From: a bacterium
GTDB lineage: Bacteria > UBP6 > UBA1177 > JAKLFG01
Direction of reading: 5' to 3'
NCBI GenBank assembly: GCA_022711315.1
Contig: JAKLFG010000014.1
Location: forward strand, 1-46,980
DNA length: 46,980 nucleotides
Both the position numbers and the translations under genes were made by a program. Below are positions 25,351 to 34,940 of the stretch, piece by piece (the first letter of the stretch is position 1; every line of letters begins with the position of its first letter). The notes under the pieces are model-generated. The model was not told where the DNA came from. It saw nothing but the letters and a program-made list of their open reading frames with translations, and made no database searches.

Positions 25351-27186
25351 ATGAAAAAGACCTGCGCCCTTGTCCTGATCCTTTTTCTCGCGGTCGCCTG
25401 CGACGACCCGAAACAGACGCGGCCCGACGCCGATGCGACCGACGACACCGCCCTGACCGACGATGTCGCCGATGAACTGCTGACCGAAGAGGCGGCCGAC
25501 GAGGATGTCGTTCCTTTCGACGGCGATTTCGAGCGGATCGTCGTGATACCGAAGGAGGGCATCGAACTCGCCGCGACGGTCGATATGACCCGATGGCAGG
25601 AGCGGCTCTTCACCGTCAGCGAGAAACTCTCGTTCCCCGCGCCCGCCGACGGCAACACCGTCAAACTCTTCGGCGAAAAGATGGCCATAGCGCTGGCCTC
25701 GGCCCCCTTCGAGAACGACCAGCACACCATCCTGTTCTTCCCCGGCGAGTTCAAGGCGGGAGACCCGCTCGTCATCGAGGCGACCTTCTCGTTCGAGCAG
25801 TCGTCATCGATGGGACTCCGGGTCTGGGAGGATTACGAAACGGGCGAGAAGGTGGTCGGCCCCTTCACCGAGCCCTACTTCACCCCCTACTGGCTCATTG
25901 TGCCGCAGAGCCCCTTCAAGACCGACAAGGACAACGACGCCAATGTCCCGGTCGAAAAGGTGACCCTCTCGGTCGTCGTTCCCGGCGATGAGTGGCAGGT
26001 GATGGGCCCCGGCGTCACCGGCACGCGGGAGGACGATGTCGTCACCTTCACGATGGATACCCCGATGCCTTTTTACGCGCTCTCGTTCGCCGCCTCGCCC
26101 GACCACACCTACTTCTCGGCCGGCGTTTCGAAGTCCGGCGTTGAGGTGATCGGCGCCGGGTTCGCACGAGAGATGGATAACCTCAAGCAGATATACCCCG
26201 CCGGCGTCACGACCGTCGATTGGATGGAGGAGCATATCGGCCCGTACGAATTCGGCGACAAGGTGGGGCTCGTCTCCGTCCCCGACTTCGGCGGCGGCAT
26301 GGAGCATGTCGGGGTCATCTACATGGGGACCGATGTGCTGGCCGACTATGATTCGGGCCTGTTCGTCACGGTCCACGAGATCGTCCACAACTGGTGGGGC
26401 GACAATGTCCGGTTCGCCGACTGGCCCGACTTCTGGGTCGCCGAGGGCTTCGACGAGTGGACGACCAACTACAACCTCATGGCGGTCATCGAGGATGCCG
26501 ACGCCTTCGCGGCGCGGCGCGCCCAGTACCGCTTCGTCGCGGCGCTCCTCTGCTCGGCGGCCGACGCGGTGCCGCTCAAATTCGACGCCGACAAGGACTT
26601 CATGACGCTCGACATGCAGATACAGACATCCTATTACTACGGCGCGGCGTTCCTCGAGATGGTCAACAAGCGGCTCGACCGCGACTTCGGCGGGATGGCG
26701 CTCCTCCCGCTCCTGAAACTCTGGTTCGAGGAGAAACACCGAACCACCGTCACCACCGAGGACTTCCTCGATTTCCTCATCGCCCACACCTCCGATGAGG
26801 CGGACTCGACCGATTACTGGCAGGCGCTTTTCGACGGCTGGGTCTATCAGGCGCCCTGCCCCTCGATCGTCCCCAAGGGATACGCCTACGAGGCAGACAC
26901 GGTCTCCTTCACCATCTCCCCAAACAAAGGCCCCGACATGACGGGACTGCCGGTGACCTTCGTTTTCGCCGACGAAACGACCGCCACCGTCGCGGTCGAT
27001 ATCGCGTCGGGTGAAAACACGAAGGTCGAATTCGCCACCGCCATCGAACCGGTCAAGATACTCATCGACCCCCAATGGTTCTATGTCTTCTCGCTCGACA
27101 CGACCGGCTGGAAGGGCCCCGAGATCGGGCACACCGACACCGCGCCAGCAAAGCGACAATATCCGCTGTCCGCGAAACGGTATTAG
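25351..27186 (+). CDS. M1-family aminopeptidase-like lipoprotein
   Basis: A 611-residue secreted zinc peptidase. The signal peptide ends in LAVACDD (Cys17), followed by an acidic Asp/Thr/Glu linker (about 18-60). The zinc site is HEIVHNWWGDN (342-352) with the third ligand E365 in VAEGFDEW, exactly the HExxH-x18-E spacing of M1. The upstream PDFGGGMEHVG (about 311-321) takes the place of the GAMEN exopeptidase motif. The Tyr expected downstream is probably in TSYYYGAAFLEM. The start at 25351 has GGAG at 8-nt spacing; ATG 25330 overlapping the epimerase stop is the alternative. It probably trims peptides at the cell surface or in the periplasm. The stop codons of this gene and the convergent lipoprotein interlock. 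Confidence 0.9.
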   Translation: MKKTCALVLILFLAVACDDPKQTRPDADATDDTALTDDVADELLTEEAADEDVVPFDGDFERIVVIPKEGIELAATVDMTRWQERLFTVSEKLSFPAPADGNTVKLFGEKMAIALASAPFENDQHTILFFPGEFKAGDPLVIEATFSFEQSSSMGLRVWEDYETGEKVVGPFTEPYFTPYWLIVPQSPFKTDKDNDANVPVEKVTLSVVVPGDEWQVMGPGVTGTREDDVVTFTMDTPMPFYALSFAASPDHTYFSAGVSKSGVEVIGAGFAREMDNLKQIYPAGVTTVDWMEEHIGPYEFGDKVGLVSVPDFGGGMEHVGVIYMGTDVLADYDSGLFVTVHEIVHNWWGDNVRFADWPDFWVAEGFDEWTTNYNLMAVIEDADAFAARRAQYRFVAALLCSAADAVPLKFDADKDFMTLDMQIQTSYYYGAAFLEMVNKRLDRDFGGMALLPLLKLWFEEKHRTTVTTEDFLDFLIAHTSDEADSTDYWQALFDGWVYQAPCPSIVPKGYAYEADTVSFTISPNKGPDMTGLPVTFVFADETTATVAVDIASGENTKVEFATAIEPVKILIDPQWFYVFSLDTTGWKGPEIGHTDTAPAKRQYPLSAKRY

Positions 27187-28004
27187 GGACAGTCGACCGG
27201 TTCGTTGGTCGCCGCATCGGCGCATGAGCAGAGTTCCGCCGCATCGGTGAGGCCGAGCAGGGACAGTATCGCGGGAACATCCTCGGTCAGTTTCGCGTTA
27301 ACCCCGATGCGCAGATTCTCTTCCGCCGAGAAATCGACATTGTCGCAGACCGACACCTGCATCCTCCCCGGCGCGGGAAGGTCCGGATGCTCAGGATCGA
27401 GCGCGCTCATGGCGACGATGCATTTTCTGACGACGGTCTGGGATGCCGCCTCCACGCTCATCACCTGCACGAGCGGCGCTTCCTCAACCACCGGCTCAAC
27501 GAGCAGAGCATCCTTATGCGAAGTCAGCCACTCTTTAGAAAGCACGACGACCGTGAGACTGCCGTAGAATTGGGTACCGGGGTCGGCCAGCACCGTCATC
27601 TCAAGGACCGCTTTTCCCTCGCGTTCGCCCTCTAGGATGAAGCCAACCGCCTGAGCCAGCGTGATGTCGGCGTGTCCCGGCAAGAGCGCCACGAACTTCG
27701 ACTGGAACAGTTTCACCGGCGTGGTGACCTCAACCTCGTTTATCATGCCGATCGTGCGGAACGCGAGATAGGCGTCGTATCCCTCGATCTGTTCGAGGAA
27801 CGCGTCCTCCACCGCAAGATCCACGCAGGCGTCATCGGGCAGAAGATCGTCCTCGTCCGGCGTCACCTCGTCGGGAAGCGCCTCGTCGGTCACGACGGTG
27901 TCGGCGTCAACGGTCGCCGTGTCGACATCCCCGGGCGCCGGGTTATCTTCGGCACATGACCATAGAATGATCGGTAGACACAAGATCATCAGAAAGGGTC
28001 GCAT
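27183..28004 (-). CDS. Lipoprotein with one Cys-rich module (family with 39346-40827)
   Basis: A 273-residue lipoprotein of unknown function. The signal peptide ends near ILWSCAEDN (Cys17) and is followed by a 40-residue Asp/Glu/Thr/Val/Pro linker. The C-terminal 80 residues contain CIVAMSAL, VSVCDNVDF, LRIGVNAKL, AAELCSCAD and a terminal Cys. These match in order and spacing CIYAM, VFVCRAGATDF, IAGNIEL, PDELCFCYND and Cys in the second half of the 39346-40827 protein. The middle region is beta-rich. It has its own promoter, divergent from hisS, and RBS GGAGGAGGG. Its stop overlaps the stop of the convergent M1 peptidase gene (27183-27186). Confidence 0.82.
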   Translation of the reverse strand: MRPFLMILCLPIILWSCAEDNPAPGDVDTATVDADTVVTDEALPDEVTPDEDDLLPDDACVDLAVEDAFLEQIEGYDAYLAFRTIGMINEVEVTTPVKLFQSKFVALLPGHADITLAQAVGFILEGEREGKAVLEMTVLADPGTQFYGSLTVVVLSKEWLTSHKDALLVEPVVEEAPLVQVMSVEAASQTVVRKCIVAMSALDPEHPDLPAPGRMQVSVCDNVDFSAEENLRIGVNAKLTEDVPAILSLLGLTDAAELCSCADAATNEPVDCP

Positions 28005-28056
28005 GGGTCCCTCCTCCGGGTGTTCGTAACGCGCCGTTTTTTATCGGGACGAACGA

Positions 28057-28085
28057 ACGATACCCGGCTCCCGTCAAAAAAGCAA
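28057..28085 (-). promoter_or_regulatory. Promoter of the small lipoprotein gene
   Basis: On the minus strand, TTGCTT (28085-28080), a 17-nt spacer and TATCGT (28062-28057) predict a start near 28050. GGAGGAGGG lies before the ATG at 28004. It is divergent from the hisS promoter. Confidence 0.5.
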
Positions 28086-28115
28086 CCCCGTCGCGAACGA
28101 CGGCCGGCCGATTTC

Positions 28116-28144
28116 TTGTAACTTTCTTTTTTCCATGCTAGATT
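28116..28144 (+). promoter_or_regulatory. Promoter of the hisS operon
   Basis: TTGTAA (28116-28121), a 17-nt spacer and TAGATT (28139-28144) predict a start near 28151. The leader of about 22 nt carries GGAGGAG before ATG 28173. There is no room for a T-box or attenuator. Confidence 0.6.
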
Positions 28145-28172
28145 CCTCTCCGTTCCCATCATGGAGGAGCCG

Positions 28173-29477
28173 ATGAGCCGCTACACCGCCGTCAAGGGGA
28201 TGAACGACATCCTGCCGCCCGACTCGCTCCGCTGGAGCCGTATGGAGGAGGACCTGCGCCTGCTTGCGGCGCGCCTCAACTATCAGGAGATACGCACCCC
28301 CGTGGTCGAGTCGCTCGAACTCTTTCAGCGAGGACTCGGCGAAACGAGCGATGTGGTGCAGAAGGAGATGTATGTCTTCGAGGACAAGAACGGCAACAAA
28401 CTTGCGCTCAAACCCGAAGGGACCGCCGGGTTCAAACTTGCGCTCAAACCCGAAGGGACCGCCGGGGTGGTCCGCGCCTTCATCGAGCACAGCGTCGGCA
28501 TCGAGAAGCCGGGGCCGCACAAACTGTTCTACATCGGCCCCAATTTCCGCTACGAGCGGCCGCAGAAGGGGCGCTACCGCCAGTTCCACCAGTTCGGGCT
28601 GGAGATATTCGGCGACCCGACCCCCGAGATGGACGCCGAACTGATCTACGCCGCGTCGATGATACTCGATCATTTCAAGGTGAAGGGCGAGATACGGGTG
28701 AACTCCATCGGCTGTCCCGCGTGCCGCCCCGCGTACCGCGAGAAACTGATCGAATACTTCCGCCCGAAGGCCGAGGAACTCTGCGGCGACTGCCGTCGGC
28801 GCATCGACAGCAATCCTCTGCGGCTCATCGACTGCAAGGTCGACGCCCCGCGCGACCGCTGGAACGACATCCCGCTCATCACCGACCATCTCTGCCCGCA
28901 GTGCGCGTCGGACTTTGAGCGGCTCAAAAAGGCGCTCGCGATATTCCATGTCCCCTTCGTCGTCGATCCCTTCATCGTCCGCGGGCTCGATTACTATGTG
29001 AAGACCGCCTTCGAGATAACGGCCGACACCGGCGGTACGCAGAACGCCATCGCGGGAGGCGGTCGCTACGACAACCTCGTGGCCGAAACGGGCGGCGCGG
29101 CGACCCCCGCTACCGGCTTCGCGATCGGGCTTGAACGGCTTCTGTCGGTCGTGCCGGAGGATTTCTACGGCATGCAGCCGCTTGCGATGGGCTTCGCCCT
29201 CTTCGACGGCGGCGTGGCGGACCTCGTCCACCTCACCAAACACCTCTCGCATCACCCGGTCCGCTACATGGCCGAATACACGCCGCGCAAGTTCAAGAAC
29301 GCCCTGCAGAAGGCCAACAAACTGGGCGCGCGGCATATCTTCATATTCGGCGAGGACGAAGTGAAGAATCAGCAGGTGCTCTACAAGGACCTCGCAACGG
29401 GAGACCAGAAGACCTTCGGCCAGCACGAGGTCATGGCCATCGTCGCGATGCTGATGGATAAAGAGATCAGGAAATGA
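28173..29477 (+). CDS. hisS: Histidyl-tRNA synthetase (with internal 12-aa duplication)
   Basis: A 434-residue class II synthetase charging tRNA-His. Motifs are GMNDILPPDS (9-18), the histidine-binding PEGTAG, motif 2 YERPQKGRYRQFHQ, the HisA motif RGLDYYVKTAFE and AIAGGGRYD. Residues 76-87 (KLALKPEGTAGF) are repeated as 88-99 (KLALKPEGTAGV), an exact tandem duplication in frame, so the histidine-binding loop is present twice. Normal HisRS has one copy. The start at 28173 follows GGAGGAG. The final TGA overlaps the ATG of the next gene. Except for the duplication it looks like a normal essential enzyme; no other hisS is in the window. Confidence 0.95.
   Translation: MSRYTAVKGMNDILPPDSLRWSRMEEDLRLLAARLNYQEIRTPVVESLELFQRGLGETSDVVQKEMYVFEDKNGNKLALKPEGTAGFKLALKPEGTAGVVRAFIEHSVGIEKPGPHKLFYIGPNFRYERPQKGRYRQFHQFGLEIFGDPTPEMDAELIYAASMILDHFKVKGEIRVNSIGCPACRPAYREKLIEYFRPKAEELCGDCRRRIDSNPLRLIDCKVDAPRDRWNDIPLITDHLCPQCASDFERLKKALAIFHVPFVVDPFIVRGLDYYVKTAFEITADTGGTQNAIAGGGRYDNLVAETGGAATPATGFAIGLERLLSVVPEDFYGMQPLAMGFALFDGGVADLVHLTKHLSHHPVRYMAEYTPRKFKNALQKANKLGARHIFIFGEDEVKNQQVLYKDLATGDQKTFGQHEVMAIVAMLMDKEIRK
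28397..28466 (+). repeat. 36-bp tandem duplication inside hisS
   Basis: A 34-nt identical block occurs at 28397-28430 and again at 28433-28466, with a period of 36 nt; the two spacer bases and flanks differ. It adds 12 codons and keeps the frame. Identity at every third-codon position argues for a very recent event or an assembly artefact. Confidence 0.97.
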
Positions 29478-32449
29478 TCTTTCAGGAACTGACCGACATA
29501 TTCGACCACTACCGGTCCGACAAGGACATATTCCACGACCTGATGCCGTTCAAGGTGCAGGAGGTCCTGCTCGTCGCGACGCTCTACGACGCCTTCATCC
29601 TCGAACGCGACGGCCAGTTGTCGGAACAGATATTCGGCGAATATTACCAGTTGAACCTCTCCTCGGCGCCCCGCGTCACGAGCGCCTACAGCCCCGACGA
29701 CGCGATACGCAAACTGGAACAACGCAAGTTCGACCTCGTCATACTCATGGTCGGGCTCGACACCCGCACGCCGCTCGCGCTCGCCGCAGAGATAAAGAAA
29801 CGGCGCGATCTGCCGGTGGTCCTGCTGTTCAACAACTCGGCGAACCTCCACCAGTGCCCCATCGACTCGCCCGACCTGCGCGACATCGACCGCATATTCG
29901 TCTGGAACGGCTATTCCAAGATATTCCTCGCCATCACCAAGTACATCGAGGACCGGATGAATGTCGTCAACGACACCGGGCTCGGCATGGTGCCGGTGAT
30001 ACTGCTCATCGAGGACAGCATCCGGTTCTATTCGCGCTATCTCCCCTTCCTCTACGCCGAGGTGATGCGGCAGACCCAGCGGCTCATCGCCGACGAGAAC
30101 CTCGACGAGATGAACAAGCTGCTACGGATGCGGGCGCGTCCCAAGATACTGCTGGCCACGAACTACGAGGAGGCGCTCCAACTATTCACGCAGTACCGCA
30201 AGGCGCTGCTCGCCGTCATATCCGATGTCCGGTTCCCGCGCGAGGGGGCGATCGACCCGCAGGCGGGGCTCACCTTCTGCCGGTCGGTGAAGGAGGAACT
30301 GCCCGATCTGCCGATACTCATCCAGAGTTCCGAATCGTCGAACGAGCCGAAGGCGCACCTGCTCGGCGCCGGGTTCATCAACAAGAACTCGGAAACGCTC
30401 GCGTTCGACATCCGCAACTTCCTGATGGACCGGCTCGGATTCGGCAACTTCATCTTCCGCGACCTGCAGGGGCGCGAGATCGGCAGCGCCGCGAACATGG
30501 AGGAACTCGAACATCTCATCCGCACGATACCCGACGAATCGCTGCTCTACCACGCCGCCCGCAACCATTTCAGCGCGTGGCTCACCGCGCGCGGAGAGAT
30601 GCTGTTCGCCCGCATCATGCGGTCGGCCCACGCCGCCGACTTCCCGTCGTCCGACGGGTTACGCGCCTTCATCCTGTCGCTGTTCGAGAAGGTGCGCGCA
30701 AAGAAGGTCAAGGGCCGCGTGATAAACTTCGACGAATCGGTGTTCGGCGGCGCCAGTTACATCGTCCGCTTCGCCAACGGATCGCTCGGCGGCAAGGGGC
30801 GCGGCATCGCCTTCATCAACAACCTCGTCGAACACATAGACCTATCTAAACACATCCCCGACCTCCCGATCCGCATCCCGACGACCGCCGTCATCGGCAT
30901 CGATGAGTACGACCGCATGATAGACGCGCCGGCGCTCCGCAATGTCATATTCCGCGACACCGACCACGAACAGGTCAAGGACCTGTTCCTCGGCACCGCG
31001 CTGTCGCTCGACCTGCGCAAGAAACTCAAGTCGTTCCTCTCGATGGTCACCTGTCCGCTCGCGGTCCGTTCGTCGGGACTGTTCGAGGACATGTTGTTGC
31101 AACCGTTCGCCGGCATCTACAGCACCTACATCATCCCGAACAACCATCCCGATCTCAATGTCCGCTTCAAGCAACTCATGGACGCCGTCCGGCTCGTGTA
31201 CGCGTCGGTCTTCTCGCCGCGGTCGCGGGCCTATTTCGACGCGGTCGGCTACAAGATAGAGGAAGAGCGGATGGCGGTCATCATACAGGAGGTGGTCGGC
31301 GGCCGCCACGGAAGATACCACTATCCGCACCTCAGCGGCACCGCGCAGTCGTTCAACTACTATCCCGTCATGCCGCTCAAGCCGGAGGACGGCATAGCCA
31401 CCGCCGCGCTCGGGCTCGGCAGTTATGTCGTCGAGGGGGAACAGGCGTTCCGCTTCTCGCCGCGCTACCCGAAACTCGACCTGCTGGCGCCCGAATATCA
31501 GGCGAAGAGCAGCCAGCGTTTCTTCTACGCGCTCGACCTCGAACGGACCATGCCCGACGACCTGCGCGAAGGCGAAGAATCGTGCTACACGCGGCTTGAG
31601 ATAGCCGAGGCCGAGCCGCACGGGGTGCTCACCCACCTTGCGTCGGTCTACGATATCGAGAACCACCGCATCGAACCGGGGCTTTCCCGCCGGGGCCCGC
31701 GTATCATCAATCTCGCGAACATCCTGAAATACGATCAGGTGCCGCTCGCCCATGCGATCGAGGTGCTGCTCGAGATCGGCGAAAGGTCGATGGGGAACCC
31801 GGTCGAGATCGAGTATGCGCTCGACCTTGACACCGGCGGCACCGGCACGCCGACCTTCTATCTGCTCCAGATGAAACCCCTCATCCAGAAAGGCGACGAG
31901 GTGTCCCTCACCGACGACGACCTGCGGGCCGACGGTCTACTCCTGCGCACCGACCACGCGATGGGAAACGGCCGGGAGGACATCCGCGACCTCGTCTTCG
32001 CCGACCCGGCGCTCTTCAACACCGCCGAAACGGTGGAGATGGCCGCCGAACTCGAGGAGATCAATGCCACGCTCAAGGCGGAGGGACGACGCCACATCCT
32101 CGTCGGGTTCGGCCGCTGGGGGACCCGCGACCGCTGGATAGGCATCCCGGCGCAGTTCAACCAGATATCGCAGGCCCGCGTCATCGTCGAGGCGGGGCTC
32201 GAACACTTTCAGGTCGATTCGTCGCTTGGCTCCCATTTCTTCCACAACATCACCTCGATGAACATCGGCTACTTCACCATCCGCTGGGGATCGCCGAACC
32301 ATGTCATCGACTGGGACTGGCTCCTGCGCCAGCCGGTGTTCCGACGCACCGCCCATTTCCGCCACATCCGGCCTCCGGAGCCCTTCGAGGTCATCATGGA
32401 CGGCCGCCGCGGGATATCGGTCATCCGCAAACCGAAAGGAGCGACCTGA
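29474..32449 (+). CDS. Receiver-domain / PEP-synthase N-domain fusion protein
   Basis: A 991-residue cytoplasmic protein. Residues about 28-160 look like a degenerate receiver fold (LLVATLYDAF...FDLVILMVG). Residues about 174-315 form a receiver with acidic pocket E180/D181, phospho-acceptor D251 (VISDVRFP), Ser285 region (IQSSES) and Lys304 (FINKNS). From about 415 the protein resembles the PEP synthase/PPDK N-terminal ATP-grasp domain: GGKGRGIAFINN (439-450), VRSSGLFED (531-539), FAGIYSTYI and a final EYALD...YLLQMKP. The phosphohistidine swivelling domain and the PEP barrel of true PEP synthase are absent; a different conserved-looking C-terminus (VGFGRWGTRDRWIGIP) replaces them. Similar proteins are known in Bacteroidetes and deltaproteobacteria, generally misannotated as PEP synthase. 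The substrate is unknown. It overlaps hisS by ATGA. Confidence 0.85.
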   Translation: MIFQELTDIFDHYRSDKDIFHDLMPFKVQEVLLVATLYDAFILERDGQLSEQIFGEYYQLNLSSAPRVTSAYSPDDAIRKLEQRKFDLVILMVGLDTRTPLALAAEIKKRRDLPVVLLFNNSANLHQCPIDSPDLRDIDRIFVWNGYSKIFLAITKYIEDRMNVVNDTGLGMVPVILLIEDSIRFYSRYLPFLYAEVMRQTQRLIADENLDEMNKLLRMRARPKILLATNYEEALQLFTQYRKALLAVISDVRFPREGAIDPQAGLTFCRSVKEELPDLPILIQSSESSNEPKAHLLGAGFINKNSETLAFDIRNFLMDRLGFGNFIFRDLQGREIGSAANMEELEHLIRTIPDESLLYHAARNHFSAWLTARGEMLFARIMRSAHAADFPSSDGLRAFILSLFEKVRAKKVKGRVINFDESVFGGASYIVRFANGSLGGKGRGIAFINNLVEHIDLSKHIPDLPIRIPTTAVIGIDEYDRMIDAPALRNVIFRDTDHEQVKDLFLGTALSLDLRKKLKSFLSMVTCPLAVRSSGLFEDMLLQPFAGIYSTYIIPNNHPDLNVRFKQLMDAVRLVYASVFSPRSRAYFDAVGYKIEEERMAVIIQEVVGGRHGRYHYPHLSGTAQSFNYYPVMPLKPEDGIATAALGLGSYVVEGEQAFRFSPRYPKLDLLAPEYQAKSSQRFFYALDLERTMPDDLREGEESCYTRLEIAEAEPHGVLTHLASVYDIENHRIEPGLSRRGPRIINLANILKYDQVPLAHAIEVLLEIGERSMGNPVEIEYALDLDTGGTGTPTFYLLQMKPLIQKGDEVSLTDDDLRADGLLLRTDHAMGNGREDIRDLVFADPALFNTAETVEMAAELEEINATLKAEGRRHILVGFGRWGTRDRWIGIPAQFNQISQARVIVEAGLEHFQVDSSLGSHFFHNITSMNIGYFTIRWGSPNHVIDWDWLLRQPVFRRTAHFRHIRPPEPFEVIMDGRRGISVIRKPKGAT

Positions 32450-32450
32450 C

Positions 32451-33794
32451 ATGGCGACATTCGAAGCGATACTGAACGACATCAGCGGCATCATCTGGGG
32501 CTGGCCGCTCATCGCCCTGCTCTTCGGCACCCACCTGTTCCTCACCTTCCGGCTCCGCTTCATCCAGCGACATATCGGCACCGCGATAAAACTCTCGTTC
32601 AGCAGGAAGAGCGAAGGCTCGGGCGAGATCAGCCATTTCGGCGCGCTCACCACGGCGCTCGCCGCCACCATCGGCACCGGCAACATCGTCGGCGTCGCGA
32701 CCGCCGTCGCGGTGGGCGGCCCCGGCGCGGTGCTCTGGATGTGGCTCACGGGCATCTTCGGCATCGCCACCAAGTACGGCGAGGCGGTCCTTGCGGTGAA
32801 ATACCGGCGGCTCCTCCCCGACGGATCGGTCGCCGGCGGCCCGATGTACGCTCTCGAGGACGGGCTTAAGGCGAAATGGCTCGGTATCCTCTTCGCGGCC
32901 TTCACCGCGATCGCCGCGTTCGGCATCGGCAACATGGTGCAGGCGAACTCCATCGCGGGACTCATGGGTGACACCTTCGGCACCCCCGGCTGGATGACCG
33001 GCATCATCCTCACCGTCGCGACGGCTCTCGTCATCATCGGCGGGGTCCGCTCCATCGCGAAGGTCTGCGAAAAACTGATACCGTTCATGGTGGTGGTCTA
33101 TTTCATCGGCTGTCTGATACTGCTCGCCCTCGGCTGGCGCACCATCCCCGATTCGCTGTGGCTCATCGTTACCTCGGCCTTCGGCGGTCACGCGGCGCTC
33201 GGCGGCTTTGTCGGCGCGGCGCTGAAAGAGACGGTCCGCTACGGCATCGCGCGCGGCCTGTTCTCCAACGAAGCAGGGCTCGGCAGCGCCCCCATCGTCG
33301 CGGCGGCGGCGCAGACGAAGAACCCGGTGCGGCAGGCGCTCGTTTCCTCGACCGGCACCTTCTGGGACACCGTGGTGGTCTGCCTCATCACGGGGCTGGT
33401 CCTCGTCAATTCGGGCCGCTGGACCGAGGGACTCAACGGCGCGGCGCTCACCCATGCCTCCTTCTCGCAACTCGGCCCGTTCGGCCCGGCGCTCCTCACC
33501 TTCGGACTCCTCACCTTCGTCTTCTCGACGATACTCGGCTGGTCCTACTACGGCGAGAAGGCGATCGAATATCTTTTCGGCCGCGCCAGCATCCGCCCCT
33601 ACCGCTGGCTCTGGGTGGCCATGGTGATGGTCGGCTCGACCCTCTCGCTGGGCGCGGTGTGGACCTTCGCCGACATCGCCAACGGACTGATGGCGCTCCC
33701 CAACCTCATCGCCCTCCTCCTGCTGAACGGCGTCATCGTCGCCGAGACGCGCCGGTATCTCTGGACCCCCGGCAAACTCGACAGCGAGGATTGA
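32451..33794 (+). CDS. Sodium:alanine/glycine symporter, AGCS family
   Basis: A 447-residue inner-membrane transporter with about ten hydrophobic helices that imports alanine or glycine with Na+. Family signatures are HFGALTTALAATIGTGNIVGVATAVAVGGPGAVLWMW (key part GTGNIVGVA, about 72-80), KYGEAVLAVKYR, GPMYALEDGL and the FSNEAGLGSAP loop. The start at 32451 follows AAAGGAG and is 1 nt after the stop of the preceding gene, so it may be translated by reinitiation. The ORF extends upstream in frame into the previous gene, but the ATG at 32451 gives the usual length. It has no visible separate promoter. Confidence 0.95.
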   Translation: MATFEAILNDISGIIWGWPLIALLFGTHLFLTFRLRFIQRHIGTAIKLSFSRKSEGSGEISHFGALTTALAATIGTGNIVGVATAVAVGGPGAVLWMWLTGIFGIATKYGEAVLAVKYRRLLPDGSVAGGPMYALEDGLKAKWLGILFAAFTAIAAFGIGNMVQANSIAGLMGDTFGTPGWMTGIILTVATALVIIGGVRSIAKVCEKLIPFMVVVYFIGCLILLALGWRTIPDSLWLIVTSAFGGHAALGGFVGAALKETVRYGIARGLFSNEAGLGSAPIVAAAAQTKNPVRQALVSSTGTFWDTVVVCLITGLVLVNSGRWTEGLNGAALTHASFSQLGPFGPALLTFGLLTFVFSTILGWSYYGEKAIEYLFGRASIRPYRWLWVAMVMVGSTLSLGAVWTFADIANGLMALPNLIALLLLNGVIVAETRRYLWTPGKLDSED

Positions 33795-33811
33795 TCAGGT
33801 CTCTTTTCCTT

Positions 33812-33840
33812 TGACTTGTCTGTGTGGAATTGATACTATC
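33812..33840 (+). promoter_or_regulatory. Promoter of the ABC sugar importer
   Basis: TTGACT (33812-33817), a 17-nt spacer and TACTAT (33835-33840) predict a start near 33847. GGGAG at 33864-33868 precedes the GTG start at 33876. No clear operator repeat was seen. Confidence 0.65.
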
Positions 33841-33875
33841 CCCGCAACTGACATACAACGAACGGGAGCACTGCG

Positions 33876-34936
<1,061 letters not shown>

Positions 34937-34940
<4 letters not shown>

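Noticed and set aside
25804..27225. Minus-strand open frame of 473 aa opposite the M1 peptidase
   Set aside because: It is a shadow. The plus strand has an intact zinc site and signal peptide.
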